Shown piece by piece: positions 18,552 to 28,139 of a DNA stretch of 64,000 nt; position 1 is the stretch's first letter, and each line of letters begins with the position of its first letter. Source of the stretch: Kumtagia sp963829135. GTDB lineage: Bacteria > Pseudomonadota > Alphaproteobacteria > Rhizobiales > Rhizobiaceae. The stretch spans positions 620,001-684,000 of the forward strand of contig CAWHHO010000006.1 of assembly GCA_963829135.1 (NCBI GenBank), read 5' to 3'. The translations under genes were made by a program, and so were the position numbers. The notes under the pieces were generated by a model. That model saw only the letters and a list, made by a program, of their open reading frames with translations. It was not told where the DNA came from and searched no databases.

Positions 18552-18872
18552 ATGACCAAGCTGACATACGTAGCCTTCGATGGCACGCGTTTCGAGGTCG
18601 ATGCCGAAAATGGTTCGACCGTGATGGAAAACGCCATCCGCCACGCAGTCCCCGGTATAGAGGCCGAGTGCGGCGGTGCCTGCGCCTGCGCGACTTGCCA
18701 TGTCTACGTCGATGAATCATGGACGGCAGCCGTCGGTGAACCCGCGCCGATGGAAGAGGACATGCTCGATTTTGCGTATGACGTTCGGCCGACTTCGCGC
18801 CTGTCGTGCCAGATCAAGGTCCGAAACGAACTGGACGGGCTGATTGTCATGCTTCCCGAGCGCCAGGGATAA
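18552..18872 (+). CDS. [2Fe-2S] ferredoxin, adrenodoxin type
   Basis: 106 residues. Cysteines 40, 46, 49 and 86 match the adrenodoxin-type spacing C-X5-C-X2-C-Xn-C and bind the [2Fe-2S] cluster; Cys44 is an additional cysteine in the loop. The C-terminal half (DMLDFAYDVRPTSRLSCQI) is also typical of this family. It is a cytosolic one-electron carrier. The next gene, 28 nt downstream on the same strand, is a ferredoxin-NADP reductase-like flavoenzyme, the likely electron donor. It could serve Fe-S cluster assembly, a P450 or a Rieske oxygenase; no such client is next to it. Confidence 0.93.
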   Translation: MTKLTYVAFDGTRFEVDAENGSTVMENAIRHAVPGIEAECGGACACATCHVYVDESWTAAVGEPAPMEEDMLDFAYDVRPTSRLSCQIKVRNELDGLIVMLPERQG

Positions 18873-18900
18873 GCTGTTTCCCTCAGGGGAGGAAGATCCG

Positions 18901-19926
18901 ATGCAAGAACCGACCCGAACCGATGTTCTGATCATAGGCGCCGGGCCGGTGGGGCTGTTCGCGGTCTTCGAACTCGGCTTATTCGATATGAAATGCCACC
19001 TGATCGACATTCTCGATCGCCCAGGCGGGCAATGCGCCGAGCTGTATCCCGAAAAGCCCATCTACGACATTCCAGGCTGGCCGCTGATTACCGCGCAGGG
19101 CTTGGTCGACCGGCTGATGGAACAGATTTCGCCGTTCAAGCCGACCTTTACATTCAATCGCATGGTCACGGGCCTGGAGCGGCTGACTGACGGTGTCTTT
19201 CGTGTCACCACCGATGAGAGCGAGATTTTCGAAGCGAAGGTCGTGGTCATCGCCGCCGGCGGCGGTTCGTTCCAGCCGAAGCGTCCACCGATTCCTGGGA
19301 TCGAAAACTTCGAAAGTGAAAGCGTTTTCTATTCGGTGCGCCGGATGGAGGAGTTCCGTGGCCATGATGTCTTGATCGTCGGGGGCGGCGACTCCGCGCT
19401 TGATTGGACACTCAATCTCCAGCCTGTTGCGAAGAGCGTAACACTGGTGCATCGGCGCCCTGAGTTTCGCGCCGCCCCCGACAGCGTCAACAAGATGTTC
19501 GCAATGCAGGAAATGAAGCAGCTTGAGTTTTTGATCGGACAGGTAACGGGACTGAAAGGGGAGGGAACCCGTCTGTCGCATGCAACGATCAAGGGGCCGG
19601 AAGGGGAATCCGACGTGCCGTGCACGCGCCTGCTTCCCTTCTTCGGCCTGACGATGAAGCTGGGCCCGATCGCCGAGTGGGGGCTGCAGCTAAACGAAAA
19701 TCTGATTCCGGTCGACACGGAAAAATTCGAAACTTCGGCGCCCGGCATTTTTGCGATTGGCGATATCAACACCTACCCAGGCAAGCTTAAGCTGATCCTC
19801 TCGGGATTTCACGAGGCGGCGCTGATGTCGCAGGCTGCGAAACGCATCGTCAGCCCAGGCGAGCGGGTGGTTTTCCAGTACACCACATCGTCTACAAGTT
19901 TGCAGAAGAAGCTCGGTGTGGCGTGA
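18901..19926 (+). CDS. Ferredoxin-NADP+ reductase, thioredoxin reductase-like type
   Basis: 341 residues. FAD-binding GAGPVG is at residues 13-18 and the NADPH-binding VGGGDSALDW near residue 160. There is no CxxC redox pair, which separates it from true thioredoxin reductase and puts it in the TrxR-like FNR family. ATG 18901 is preferred because GGGGAGGAAG lies just upstream; the open frame extends 19 codons further into the end of the ferredoxin gene. It would transfer electrons between NADPH and the adjacent ferredoxin. It is convergent with the DUF1176 gene, only 3 nt away. Confidence 0.9.
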   Translation: MQEPTRTDVLIIGAGPVGLFAVFELGLFDMKCHLIDILDRPGGQCAELYPEKPIYDIPGWPLITAQGLVDRLMEQISPFKPTFTFNRMVTGLERLTDGVFRVTTDESEIFEAKVVVIAAGGGSFQPKRPPIPGIENFESESVFYSVRRMEEFRGHDVLIVGGGDSALDWTLNLQPVAKSVTLVHRRPEFRAAPDSVNKMFAMQEMKQLEFLIGQVTGLKGEGTRLSHATIKGPEGESDVPCTRLLPFFGLTMKLGPIAEWGLQLNENLIPVDTEKFETSAPGIFAIGDINTYPGKLKLILSGFHEAALMSQAAKRIVSPGERVVFQYTTSSTSLQKKLGVA

Positions 19927-19929
19927 GGC

Positions 19930-20973
19930 TCAAGGGGCAGTGTCGAAATCCACGATCGTTTCCGGGTTCACCTCGTCGTCGTAGGACGCATCGACCTCAT
20001 ATTTGATCAGGCTGAACGCGCCATTGCGGAAAACCCAGGTTCCGGAGGAAGAGGCATCGCCGACACCACGCCATTTAGCGGCAGATGTGATTGTCTTCGT
20101 ATTGTCGTCGTAAGCCGAGTTTACCAGTTCAGAGTCAGCTGTGTAGCCGACAATCGAAATACCTTCGACTGCGCCTTCGGAATCGTTGTTTTCGTAGCGG
20201 ATGTCCAGCTCTGGCGTTGCAAATTGTACTTGGCGGAGCCCACCGATTTTGTCGAACAGGTAGTAGATATGGCTCTCGTTATAGGCTCCCGAACCGCAAT
20301 AGAATCGGAAAAGCTCGGCCTGGCGTTCGGGTTCGCTTTCGGCGTCCGACTTGTAGTGAAATGAGATAGCGTGGGTTTCCGGATCGGCGACACGTCCATC
20401 CGCGGCTATCGTCGAGCACTCGGGGTAGAAACTCGCGGCAAAGACTTTCTTGGCGTGCTCCATCTGAGCCTGCCCCGGTTGCGGAGCAGGGCCGTTTCCG
20501 CATTTTTCCGGCAGCTTTTCCTCGTAGGGCTGTTCGGAAGGCTTGAGCGAAGCGCTTTCGATCATCAACGACCGAAACGGCGGTTCCTGGATCTGCGGAT
20601 TGACGAGGCGTGCAGTGTAACACCCGGCGAACACCTGCTCGCTGCCATCCTTGTTGAGGGCCGCAAAGGCGACCGGCAGTGCGTAGAAGGTGCTGCCCGC
20701 GGCACCTTCTACGCCGGCGACACCAGTCACCACGGAGACTGTGTCAGTGTCCTCATAGCCTTCAACGAAGGCTTCGAAATTCACGGAAGGCTTCCTGCCT
20801 CCGAAATAGTCCCAGGCGCGCGCGTATTCCTTGCGGCTGATGGCGTTGTAGAACGACTTCACCAGTGACGACGCGTCGGTGCGGTCATCCAGGTAGGCCG
20901 GCGGCTCGCTTTGCGCCGCACACACGCTACAGCTCAATGCCACCAAGGCTGCCGCTACAACTGCACTGCGCAT
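19930..20973 (-). CDS. DUF1176-family exported protein
   Basis: 347 residues with an N-terminal signal peptide (MRSAVVAAALVALSCSVCAA), so it is secreted or periplasmic; a cysteine at the end of the hydrophobic stretch leaves open a lipoprotein. The second half has the DUF1176 features: scattered cysteines, AAKWRGVGDASSSGTWVF and a terminal LIKYEVDASYDDE. The first half (SSLVKSFYNAISRKEYARAW) looks like an extra fold of the NTF2-like type. No biochemical function is established. It stands alone, tail to tail with the flavoenzyme gene. Confidence 0.7.
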   Translation of the reverse strand: MRSAVVAAALVALSCSVCAAQSEPPAYLDDRTDASSLVKSFYNAISRKEYARAWDYFGGRKPSVNFEAFVEGYEDTDTVSVVTGVAGVEGAAGSTFYALPVAFAALNKDGSEQVFAGCYTARLVNPQIQEPPFRSLMIESASLKPSEQPYEEKLPEKCGNGPAPQPGQAQMEHAKKVFAASFYPECSTIAADGRVADPETHAISFHYKSDAESEPERQAELFRFYCGSGAYNESHIYYLFDKIGGLRQVQFATPELDIRYENNDSEGAVEGISIVGYTADSELVNSAYDDNTKTITSAAKWRGVGDASSSGTWVFRNGAFSLIKYEVDASYDDEVNPETIVDFDTAP

Positions 20974-21097
20974 CGCGAATTTCCCCGATGCTGCAAGGAA
21001 TCAACTCGGATTATGGCGCAGCGATGGCGCTTGCAAAGCGGGTGTGGTCAACCCTATCTGCAGCACAGCCATTTCGGCGTCAGTAGGGGGACTTTCC

Positions 21098-21604
21098 ATG
21101 ACGATTTCAATGTATCAAGCGAGCGTGCCGGTTTTCAAGGCGCGACTCACCGCGTTGTCGAACTGTCTGAAGAAGGCCGAGGCGAACGCCGCGGAACGCA
21201 AGATCGACCCCGCCATATTCGTAAATGCGCGCCTTGCGCCGGATATGCTTTCGCTGACCAAGCAGGTGCAGATCGCCACCGATCACGCAAAGGGCGCCCT
21301 GGCGCGTCTAGCTGGACGCGAAAATGTCCGGTTCGAAGACAATGAGGGTACATTCGCCGATCTTCAGGCTCGGATCGCCAAGACGATCGAACTGCTGGAG
21401 ACGTTCAAACCGGCTGAAATCGACGGCAGCGAGACGCGCTCCATCTCCATGAAGATCGGTTCAAATGATCTGTCATTTGAAGGAATGCAGTATCTGCTGC
21501 ATTTCGCCATGCCGAACTTCTATTTCCACGTAACAACCGCCTATGACATCTTGCGCCACAACGGAGTTCCGCTCGGCAAGCCCGACTTCATTAGGGCCGC
21601 GTAA
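21098..21604 (+). CDS. DUF1993-family protein
   Basis: 168 residues: MTISMYQASVPVFKARLTAL at the N-terminus and FHVTTAYDILRHNGVPLGK near the C-terminus are the family's hallmark segments. Relatives adopt a four-helix DinB-like fold without a known reaction. ATG 21098 is chosen because AGGGGGA lies about 7 nt upstream and family homology begins there; the frame is open 18 codons further up. It is monocistronic. Confidence 0.85.
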   Translation: MTISMYQASVPVFKARLTALSNCLKKAEANAAERKIDPAIFVNARLAPDMLSLTKQVQIATDHAKGALARLAGRENVRFEDNEGTFADLQARIAKTIELLETFKPAEIDGSETRSISMKIGSNDLSFEGMQYLLHFAMPNFYFHVTTAYDILRHNGVPLGKPDFIRAA

Positions 21605-21631
21605 GCGGCCCGAACGCACCAGTTTTCAGCA

Positions 21632-21799
21632 TCAGAATGCAAGCGAGAGCTTGCGAGGTAGGCGCGGGAAATCGGCTGGGCGCACGTCCGTGTCGGTGCG
21701 TCCCGTCTCGCTCATCTGGTCCCGTATCGCCTGTGCGGCGCGCACGCGGCCATCATATCGCGGCCGCGGCCGGGAGAAAAATTCTGTAAAGAAACCCAT
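21632..21799 (-). CDS. Small basic hypothetical protein (55 aa)
   Basis: ATG 21799 is preceded by AAGGAG at the right distance, the best ribosome-binding site in this part of the window. The product starts MGFFTEFFSRPRPRYDGRVR and is rich in Arg, Phe and Pro. The family is not recognised. It is convergent with the DUF1993 gene (27-nt gap). The longer frame up to 21886 lacks support. The quality of the start site makes it a probable real gene. Confidence 0.55.
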   Translation of the reverse strand: MGFFTEFFSRPRPRYDGRVRAAQAIRDQMSETGRTDTDVRPADFPRLPRKLSLAF

Positions 21800-22117
21800 G
21801 GTCCGGCTCCTTTCTGTTGTCCTCCCAATCTTCAATATAGGAGATTCGTGACAATTGTGCAGTGCAGCATTTCGCAAATCTGCCATGCAGCGACATTTTT
21901 ACCGCATCTTAACCGTTCCCCCTGCCGTTCACCCGCGTGAGAACGCAAATATCTGATTCGATTACCGTTTCCGACAGCAGCCATTGTGGGACATTGGCCA
22001 AAAGCTGTCTGAAATCAGGCACTTTCTTGCATATTGGGAATTTCGGGCATCCGCGATAGGTTCCGCCCGGGAAATCCCATTTCCCTTCTCAGCATCGATA
22101 ATCCGGAGACCCTGATC
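21800..22117. other. 318-nt divergent intergenic region
   Basis: Separates the 55-aa gene from the aldo-keto reductase gene. It must hold both promoters. No open frame with a ribosome-binding site, RNA gene or clear inverted repeat was seen. Confidence 0.5.
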
Positions 22118-23170
22118 ATGGAAAAGCGCCGCCTTGGACGCACAGATTTGCACGTTTCAAGAATCTGCCTCGGGACAATGACATGGGGCCAGCAGAACAC
22201 GGAAGCGGAGGGCCATGCGCAGATGGATTTGGCGTTTGCGCGCGGGGTGAATTTTCTCGATACCGCGGAGCTCTATTCGATACCACCGAAGCGTGAGACG
22301 CAGGGCAGCACCGAACGGATCGTCGGCGCATGGATGCGGGCTCGCAAGAATCGCGACAAAGTGATCCTGGCGACGAAAGTGGTTGGTCGTACAGCAATGG
22401 ACTGGTTTCGGGACGGACGTCCATCGCGCCTTGTCCGGGCCGACATATTCGATGCGATAGACAAGTCGCTGGTGCGGCTGGGGACCGACCATATCGATCT
22501 CTACCAGATTCATTTCCCCGAGCGTTCCATTCTATGGGGCGCCAATCCGTCCCGCGTCGGTCCATGGCCGGCAAAGCGTGATGAGGACGAGACGCCCATC
22601 GCCGAGACTCTCGCTGCATTCGATGAATTGGTGAAAGCCGGCAAGATCCGTCATCTGGGTCTCTCGAACGAAAGTTCATGGGGCGTGATGCGGTACTTGT
22701 TCGCCTCGGAGCAGGGCGGCGGACCGCGCGTCGTTTCCGTGCAGAATGCGTACAATCTTGTGAACCGCACGTTTGAGGTCAACCTCGCCGAGGTTTGTGA
22801 TCGCGAGGACGTCGGGCTGCTGGCATACTCGCCGATCGCTCAAGGCTATCTTTCCGGCAAATACAATCACGGAGCCCGCCCGGCCGGCGCCCGGACAACG
22901 CTGTTCAATCGCGGCCAGCGCTACGAGACGCCCTATGCGGCCGAAGCGATCCTCGCCTACACCGATCTGGCAGCTTCGTTCGGCTTGGATGCGGCGCTGT
23001 TCGCCGCCGCGTTCGTCCTGAACCAGCCCTTCGTGGCTTCGAGCATTATCGGTGCCACCAGCATGCCGCAACTTGAAACAGCGCTGGCGGCAGCCGACGT
23101 TGTCTGGACGAAGGAAATGCAGGCCGCGGTGGACGATTTGCACCAGCGTTTCGGCAACCCTTGCCCCTGA
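22118..23170 (+). CDS. Aldo/keto reductase, Tas-like
   Basis: 350 residues, NADPH-dependent. The catalytic tetrad is visible: Asp and Tyr in FLDTAELYSIPP, Lys in VILATKVVG and His in IDLYQIHFPER. GATSMPQLETALAA near the C-terminus is the phosphate-binding loop region. The extra loop after the His strand and the length match the Tas branch. The start is ATG 22118, with CGGAGA upstream. It is convergent with mutL; physiological substrate unknown. Confidence 0.9.
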   Translation: MEKRRLGRTDLHVSRICLGTMTWGQQNTEAEGHAQMDLAFARGVNFLDTAELYSIPPKRETQGSTERIVGAWMRARKNRDKVILATKVVGRTAMDWFRDGRPSRLVRADIFDAIDKSLVRLGTDHIDLYQIHFPERSILWGANPSRVGPWPAKRDEDETPIAETLAAFDELVKAGKIRHLGLSNESSWGVMRYLFASEQGGGPRVVSVQNAYNLVNRTFEVNLAEVCDREDVGLLAYSPIAQGYLSGKYNHGARPAGARTTLFNRGQRYETPYAAEAILAYTDLAASFGLDAALFAAAFVLNQPFVASSIIGATSMPQLETALAAADVVWTKEMQAAVDDLHQRFGNPCP

Positions 23171-23211
23171 TGCACTTAAGCCTAGGGTCACCCGCACGAT
23201 CGGGTAGGAAA

Positions 23212-25043
23212 CTACTTGCGCCCGAACAGCCGCTCAATGTCGGATAGTTTCAATTCGATATAGGTGGGGCGGCCGTGGTTGCAGGTGCCCGAGCCCGGCG
23301 TGGCTTCCATCTGGCGCAGCAGCGCATTCATCTCGTCGGGCAACAGTCGGCGCCCCGAGCGCACCGATCCGTGGCAAGCCATGGTAGCAGCGATGGCGTT
23401 GAGGCGCCCCTTTAGCGTATCCACCGTGTCGTTCTCGGCGATCTCGTCCGCAAGATCGCGCACCAGTTGCTCGACATTCGCTTCACCGAGCATGGCCGGC
23501 GTTTCGCGCACTGCAACCGCGCCCGGTCCGAAGCGTTCGATGCCGAGACCGAATTTGCGCAACGTCTCCGCATGCAGGGCAAGGCGCTCGGCATCGTCCT
23601 CGGGCAGGTCCACGATGGCGGGTAGAAGCAGCAACTGGGCCGGCATCGGCCGCGACGCAAGCGCATTCTTCAGCGCTTCGTAGACGAGCCGTTCGTGGGC
23701 GGCATGCTGATCGACGATGACAAGCGAGTCGTTCGTCTGGGCGACGATGTAGTTCTCATGAACCTGCGCGCGCACCGCGCCCAGCCGCAGACCTGCGCCC
23801 TCCGGCGCTACGTCCTGGGCTCGCGGCGCGCGTGTCACCACTGTCGAGCGGTCCGGCTTGGAAGTCCGCTTGCTCAGGTTCGCTGAATCCACCCTCAAAC
23901 GGCCGCTGGAAGGACCGCGCCGTGTCGAACGCCCCCGGAACCGCGCCCCGGAACCCGGGATTGAAGCCGCGATGCGAGCCAGTCGGTCCGGGATGGCCAT
24001 ATGTCGTCGGTCCGGTCGCGGAACGCGCCCAGCATCGCCGACGCGCCGGTCGACGCCGGGCGGATACCGGAAACCGCCAGCGCTTCACGGATCGCGCCGA
24101 TGATCAGCCCGCGTATCAATGCCGGATCGCGGAAACGTACGTCAGCCTTGGCAGGATGAACGTTGACGTCCACAAGCATCGGATCGAGCGTCAGGAACAA
24201 CGCCGCAACGGCATGCCGATCGCGCGCCAGCGTATCGCTGAAGGCGCCACGTATGGCGGCAGCGATCAGGCGGTCACGCACCGGCCTTCCATTCACATAG
24301 ACATACTGTTGGAGCGCATTGGCTCGCGAGTAGGACGGGACGGACACATGGCCCTCGAGCTGCACGCCTTCGCGCGCCGCATCGATGAGGATCGAGTTTT
24401 CCGGAAACTCGGCCCCCATTACCTGCGCGATGCGCCGCAGCCGGTCGTCTGTCGCCGTGAAATCCAGAATTGAACGATCAGTGGCTGAGAGCGTGAACCG
24501 GATCTTTGGAAAAGCGATCGCGATACGGCGTACGACATCGGCGATAGCCGTGGCTTCAGCGCGCTCTCCCTTCATGAACTTCAACCGGGCAGGGGTGGCG
24601 AAGAAAAGATCGCGCACCTCCACCCTGGTTCCACGATTGGCGCCGGCGGGCCTGACATTCGACACACGGCCGCCCTCGACGACAATTTCAGCCGCCTCGC
24701 CATCATCCGTTCGTGAGCGGATCGACAGGCGTGAGACGGCGCCGATCGACGGCAACGCCTCGCCGCGAAACCCGAGCGAGCGGATATCGCCTATGCCGTT
24801 CGGCAGTTTGGAGGTGCAGTGCCGGGCGATTGCCAGTTCGAGTTCATTGGGCGCGATGCCACAAGCATCGTCACTCACCCGGATCAGCCCGAGCCCGCCC
24901 CCGGTGGTCATTACTTCGATGCGCGAGGCACCGGCGTCAACGGCGTTCTCGACGAGTTCCTTGACCACGCTTGCGGGGCGCTCGATGACCTCGCCGGCCG
25001 CGATCTGATTGATCATTGTTTCGGAGAGCTGACGGATGGGCAT
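23212..25043 (-). CDS. mutL: DNA mismatch repair protein MutL, two frameshifts
   Basis: MutL links MutS mismatch recognition to strand removal. The N-terminal GHKL ATPase is complete in one frame from ATG 25043: MINQIAAGEVIERPASVVKE, ENAVDAGASRIEV, GFRGEALPSI, GTRVEVRDLFFATPARLKF. The frame shifts near 23967, continues through a linker (SFQRPFEGGFSEPEQADFQ), and shifts again near 23830 into the C-terminal dimerisation domain (NYIVAQTNDSLVIVDQHAAH, and CHGSVRSGRRL near the end). Each shift equals one surplus base, in GC-rich runs. Repair gives about 610 codons, the usual rhizobial length. A real mutL defect would cause a mutator phenotype, but identical lesions in essential genes here argue for sequence error. 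Confidence 0.93.
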
Positions 25044-25214
25044 GGGCCGATTATAGGCGGATTCTCCGTGCGTGAACCAGCCGATTGCGCCGGCTGTGGA
25101 TTGTCACTCGTTTGCGCGCCTGCTTTGCTGAAGGGCAGCGCCTGCCGCGCGTATCATCCATGCGGCGGTCTATGATGCTATCCGCTACGCAACTGCGGAT
25201 CTATTGCCGATCGG

Positions 25215-25943
25215 TCAAACATGCACGTCGCCATACTCCGATTGGGCGTCCGACGCCTTCGGCAGGAATGCCGTGGCGAGAACCCATATGTAGAATATCG
25301 CGACTGCGGCGATCACCAGCCATCCTGGCACGATGCCGAGGGTGGCATTGTCGACCATCTCTGGCATTGACCAGACGACCTCGCGTACCACGCCGGCGTC
25401 ATGCAGTTTCGGGGTCGAGATCTTGAGCACCCATGCCAGGAGGATCATCAAGAAAATCCAGAGATAGTTGCGGCGCAACCGCCGGGACATTGCGCTGCGC
25501 AGGCTGATCAGGAACCGCGGTGCCTTAAGGCTGGCACTGAGCATCTTCGCCCAATCGGGATCGTTAGACTTCTCCCCGGCAAAGAGCGGCGCGAAATAGT
25601 TGCGCTCCACCAATCTGACACGAGCGCGGTAGACGTCGAAGAAGCGGTAGCGCCGCGCCTCGATGATGAGGAAGAGCAGCACCAGCAGCATCGTAAACAG
25701 CAGGACGCCATGATGCGATGATGGGGTCGACAGCGAGACGGACAACATCGCGCCGCCGCCGGTGATGGCCCAGTTCGTCGTCCGGTCTATGCGGTCGCGC
25801 CAGCCAGCCATTCGCGCAATCTCGGCGCGGTGATAATGCGCGAGCACGGTGATGTATTCCGAGGGTGTCGTCGGCGTCGGCGGTGTCGGGAAGGTTGGAG
25901 CGGCGTCCGCCTCGGTTGGATCGGTTACCCCCAAGGCCGTCAC
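25215..25943 (-). CDS. DUF2270-family membrane protein
   Basis: 242 residues. A Pro/Thr-rich N-terminus (~1-28) is followed by the conserved EYITVLAHYHRAEIARMAGW. Membrane segments lie at about 56-95 (two, close together), ~160-172 and ~200-222. The stretch RRYRFFDVYRARVRLVERNY is the DUF2270 core. An inner-membrane protein of unknown role. It lies 9 nt after the polysaccharide deacetylase gene in the same direction, so the two are probably co-transcribed. Confidence 0.75.
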   Translation of the reverse strand: MTALGVTDPTEADAAPTFPTPPTPTTPSEYITVLAHYHRAEIARMAGWRDRIDRTTNWAITGGGAMLSVSLSTPSSHHGVLLFTMLLVLLFLIIEARRYRFFDVYRARVRLVERNYFAPLFAGEKSNDPDWAKMLSASLKAPRFLISLRSAMSRRLRRNYLWIFLMILLAWVLKISTPKLHDAGVVREVVWSMPEMVDNATLGIVPGWLVIAAVAIFYIWVLATAFLPKASDAQSEYGDVHV

Positions 25944-25952
25944 CTCCCGTGA

Positions 25953-26711
25953 TCAATTGTCGTATGATTGCAGGTCGCCGAAGACATAGCCGCGCTGCTT
26001 GAGGGCGGTGATGAGAGCAGTCAAATTGACGGTGCCATTATACACGTCCTGGAACATTTCGTCATGCATCAGCAGGATGAGTTTGCCGGGCCGCACGAAG
26101 CGGACCCCACGGAAAAGATGGTCGATCTCGCTTACGAGATGTTCAACCGTCTGCACGGGCTTTCCACGACCGTCGTGCACCCACTCATGGTCCCACCCAT
26201 AAAGGTTGAAACCGGACGCCGAGACGAAATCGAAATCGATCTCCTCGACGCGGTTTTCGGCAACGCCGATTCCCATGTCGTTCCTGAAGACATCCGGCAG
26301 GCGAAACACGTCGCGGCCCGGCAACCTTGCCTTTACGGGCTTCACTGTCAGCCCGAGCACCTTATTGGCCTTTTGCATATCGGAAACGACCGCTTCCGTC
26401 TGGGAATAGAATTGGCGATATCTGTCATGGGCGTGGCTATAGCTGTGGTTGCCGACGGTGACATTGGAAAGAGCTTTCGCCCTGGCGAGCAGCGCCTTGT
26501 GTTCCGCGCTGGCTTCGACATGCATGCCGACCATGAACATCGTTGCGGGGACTTTCTGGGTCTGCAGAACGTCGAGCACATTTTTGGTGCCGTTCAGCGG
26601 GCCATCGTCAAATGTCAGATAGATGGTGCGGTCTGCCGCATGCGCGGTAACGGTATGAAACATAAGGGCAAGCGTCGCCAGCCGGGCAAAGAAGCGCAAA
26701 TCGGTCTCCAT
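25953..26711 (-). CDS. Polysaccharide deacetylase family protein (NodB homology domain)
   Basis: About 252 residues. A signal peptide (METDLRFFARLATLALMFHT) precedes the NodB-type domain: TFDDGP carries the catalytic and metal-binding aspartates and GNHSYSHAHD supplies the metal-binding histidines. The C-terminal motif ILLMHDEM carries the third conserved histidine. It probably removes acetyl groups from a cell-envelope polysaccharide or peptidoglycan in the periplasm. ATG 26711 is chosen because it starts the signal peptide; a GTG at 26735 is possible. It runs into the DUF2270 gene. Confidence 0.8.
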   Translation of the reverse strand: METDLRFFARLATLALMFHTVTAHAADRTIYLTFDDGPLNGTKNVLDVLQTQKVPATMFMVGMHVEASAEHKALLARAKALSNVTVGNHSYSHAHDRYRQFYSQTEAVVSDMQKANKVLGLTVKPVKARLPGRDVFRLPDVFRNDMGIGVAENRVEEIDFDFVSASGFNLYGWDHEWVHDGRGKPVQTVEHLVSEIDHLFRGVRFVRPGKLILLMHDEMFQDVYNGTVNLTALITALKQRGYVFGDLQSYDN

Positions 26712-26883
26712 CGGATGCAATTCGGCGACCGTCACGATTTCAACAGTGGAATGTCAAGGCTGAGACGTCGTTCAATCGCTGCGAATAGCTGGTACAGTGT
26801 GTTCCGGGCGACGTCTGGCATAAAGGCTTCGACCCGGCGCTCATTCCGAACTAAAATCGCGCCAGGTAGAAACGGATATCAAG

Positions 26884-28092
26884 ATGAACATTGAGACCAA
26901 GGCAGCGGGTTCAGCCGCATCTTTCGTGTGGAAGGATCCGTTCCTGCTTGAGGACCAGCTTTCTGAGGATGAGCGCATGTTGCGCGACGGCGCGGCGGCA
27001 TTTGCCGCGGATAAGCTCGCACCGCGCATCGAGTCTGCTTATCTCAACGAGGAGACCGACCCGGACATCTTCCGCGAGATGGGCGATTCTGGCTTGTTGG
27101 GGATCACCATTCCGGAGGAGTATGGCGGCCTCGGCGCTGGCTATGTGGCATACGGCCTGGTTGCGCGCGAGGTTGAGCGCGTCGATTCCGGCTACCGCTC
27201 GATGATGAGCGTGCAGTCGTCGCTGGTGATGTATCCAATCCATGCCTATGGAACCGAGGGGCAGCGCACGAAATACCTGCCGAAACTGGCATCCGGCGAG
27301 TGGATCGGCTGCTTTGGCCTCACCGAGCCGGATGCCGGTTCGGACCCGGGCGGCATGAAGACCCGGGCCGAGAAGATCGATGGCGGCTACCGGATCTCGG
27401 GCAGCAAGATGTGGATTTCCAACGCTCCGATCGCCGACGTTTTCGTCGTCTGGGCCAAGTCGGCGGCGCATGACAACCAAATCAAGGGATTCGTCATCGA
27501 GAAGGGCACGAAGGGGCTGTCCGCGCCAAAGATCGATGGAAAGCTTAGTCTGCGCGCCTCGATCACCGGCGAAATCGTGATGGAGGGTGTAGAGGTCTCG
27601 GAAGACGCATTGCTGCCGAATGTATCGGGGCTGAAGGGCCCGTTTGGCTGCCTTAACCGCGCCCGCTACGGTATTTCCTGGGGGGTGATGGGCGCAGCGG
27701 AGGACTGCTGGTTTCGAGCACGGCAATACGGCATGGACCGCAAGCAGTTCGGCAAGCCGCTCGCCGGCACCCAACTTTATCAGAAAAAGCTGGCGGATAT
27801 GCAGACCGAGATCGCGCTCAGCCTGCAGGGCTCGCTGCGTGTCGGCCGGCTATTGGACGAGGGCAAGTTTGCGCCCGAGATGATCTCGCTGGTGAAGCGC
27901 AACAATTGCGGAAAGGCGCTGGACATCGCTCGCCAGGCCCGCGACATGCATGGCGGCAACGGTATTCAGATAGGCTACCACGTGATGCGTCACGCGCAGA
28001 ACCTCGAAACAGTCAACACCTACGAAGGCACGCATGACGTGCACGCGCTGATCCTCGGACGCGCGCAGACCGGGCTGCAGGCGTTTTTCTGA
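26884..28092 (+). CDS. gcdH: Glutaryl-CoA dehydrogenase
   Basis: 402-residue acyl-CoA dehydrogenase. The catalytic glutamate is in TYEGTHDVHALILGRA (E381), a sequence specific to glutaryl-CoA dehydrogenase. FGLTEPDAGSDPGGMKT and GYRISGSKMWISNAPIAD form the FAD/substrate region, and an early FVWKDPFLLEDQLSEDERM is also typical. It oxidatively decarboxylates glutaryl-CoA to crotonyl-CoA in lysine, tryptophan and glutarate breakdown, passing electrons to ETF. It stands alone and is convergent with the small unknown gene. Confidence 0.95.
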   Translation: MNIETKAAGSAASFVWKDPFLLEDQLSEDERMLRDGAAAFAADKLAPRIESAYLNEETDPDIFREMGDSGLLGITIPEEYGGLGAGYVAYGLVAREVERVDSGYRSMMSVQSSLVMYPIHAYGTEGQRTKYLPKLASGEWIGCFGLTEPDAGSDPGGMKTRAEKIDGGYRISGSKMWISNAPIADVFVVWAKSAAHDNQIKGFVIEKGTKGLSAPKIDGKLSLRASITGEIVMEGVEVSEDALLPNVSGLKGPFGCLNRARYGISWGVMGAAEDCWFRARQYGMDRKQFGKPLAGTQLYQKKLADMQTEIALSLQGSLRVGRLLDEGKFAPEMISLVKRNNCGKALDIARQARDMHGGNGIQIGYHVMRHAQNLETVNTYEGTHDVHALILGRAQTGLQAFF

Positions 28093-28139
28093 GGTGTGCA
28101 TAGAAGCTTGCAGCCACCTGGTGGGTGCGCAAGTGGGGT

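Noticed and set aside
23212..25043. mutL as a genuine pseudogene giving a mutator strain
   Set aside because: The same type of one-base surplus hits essential genes in this window, so sequence error is more economical.
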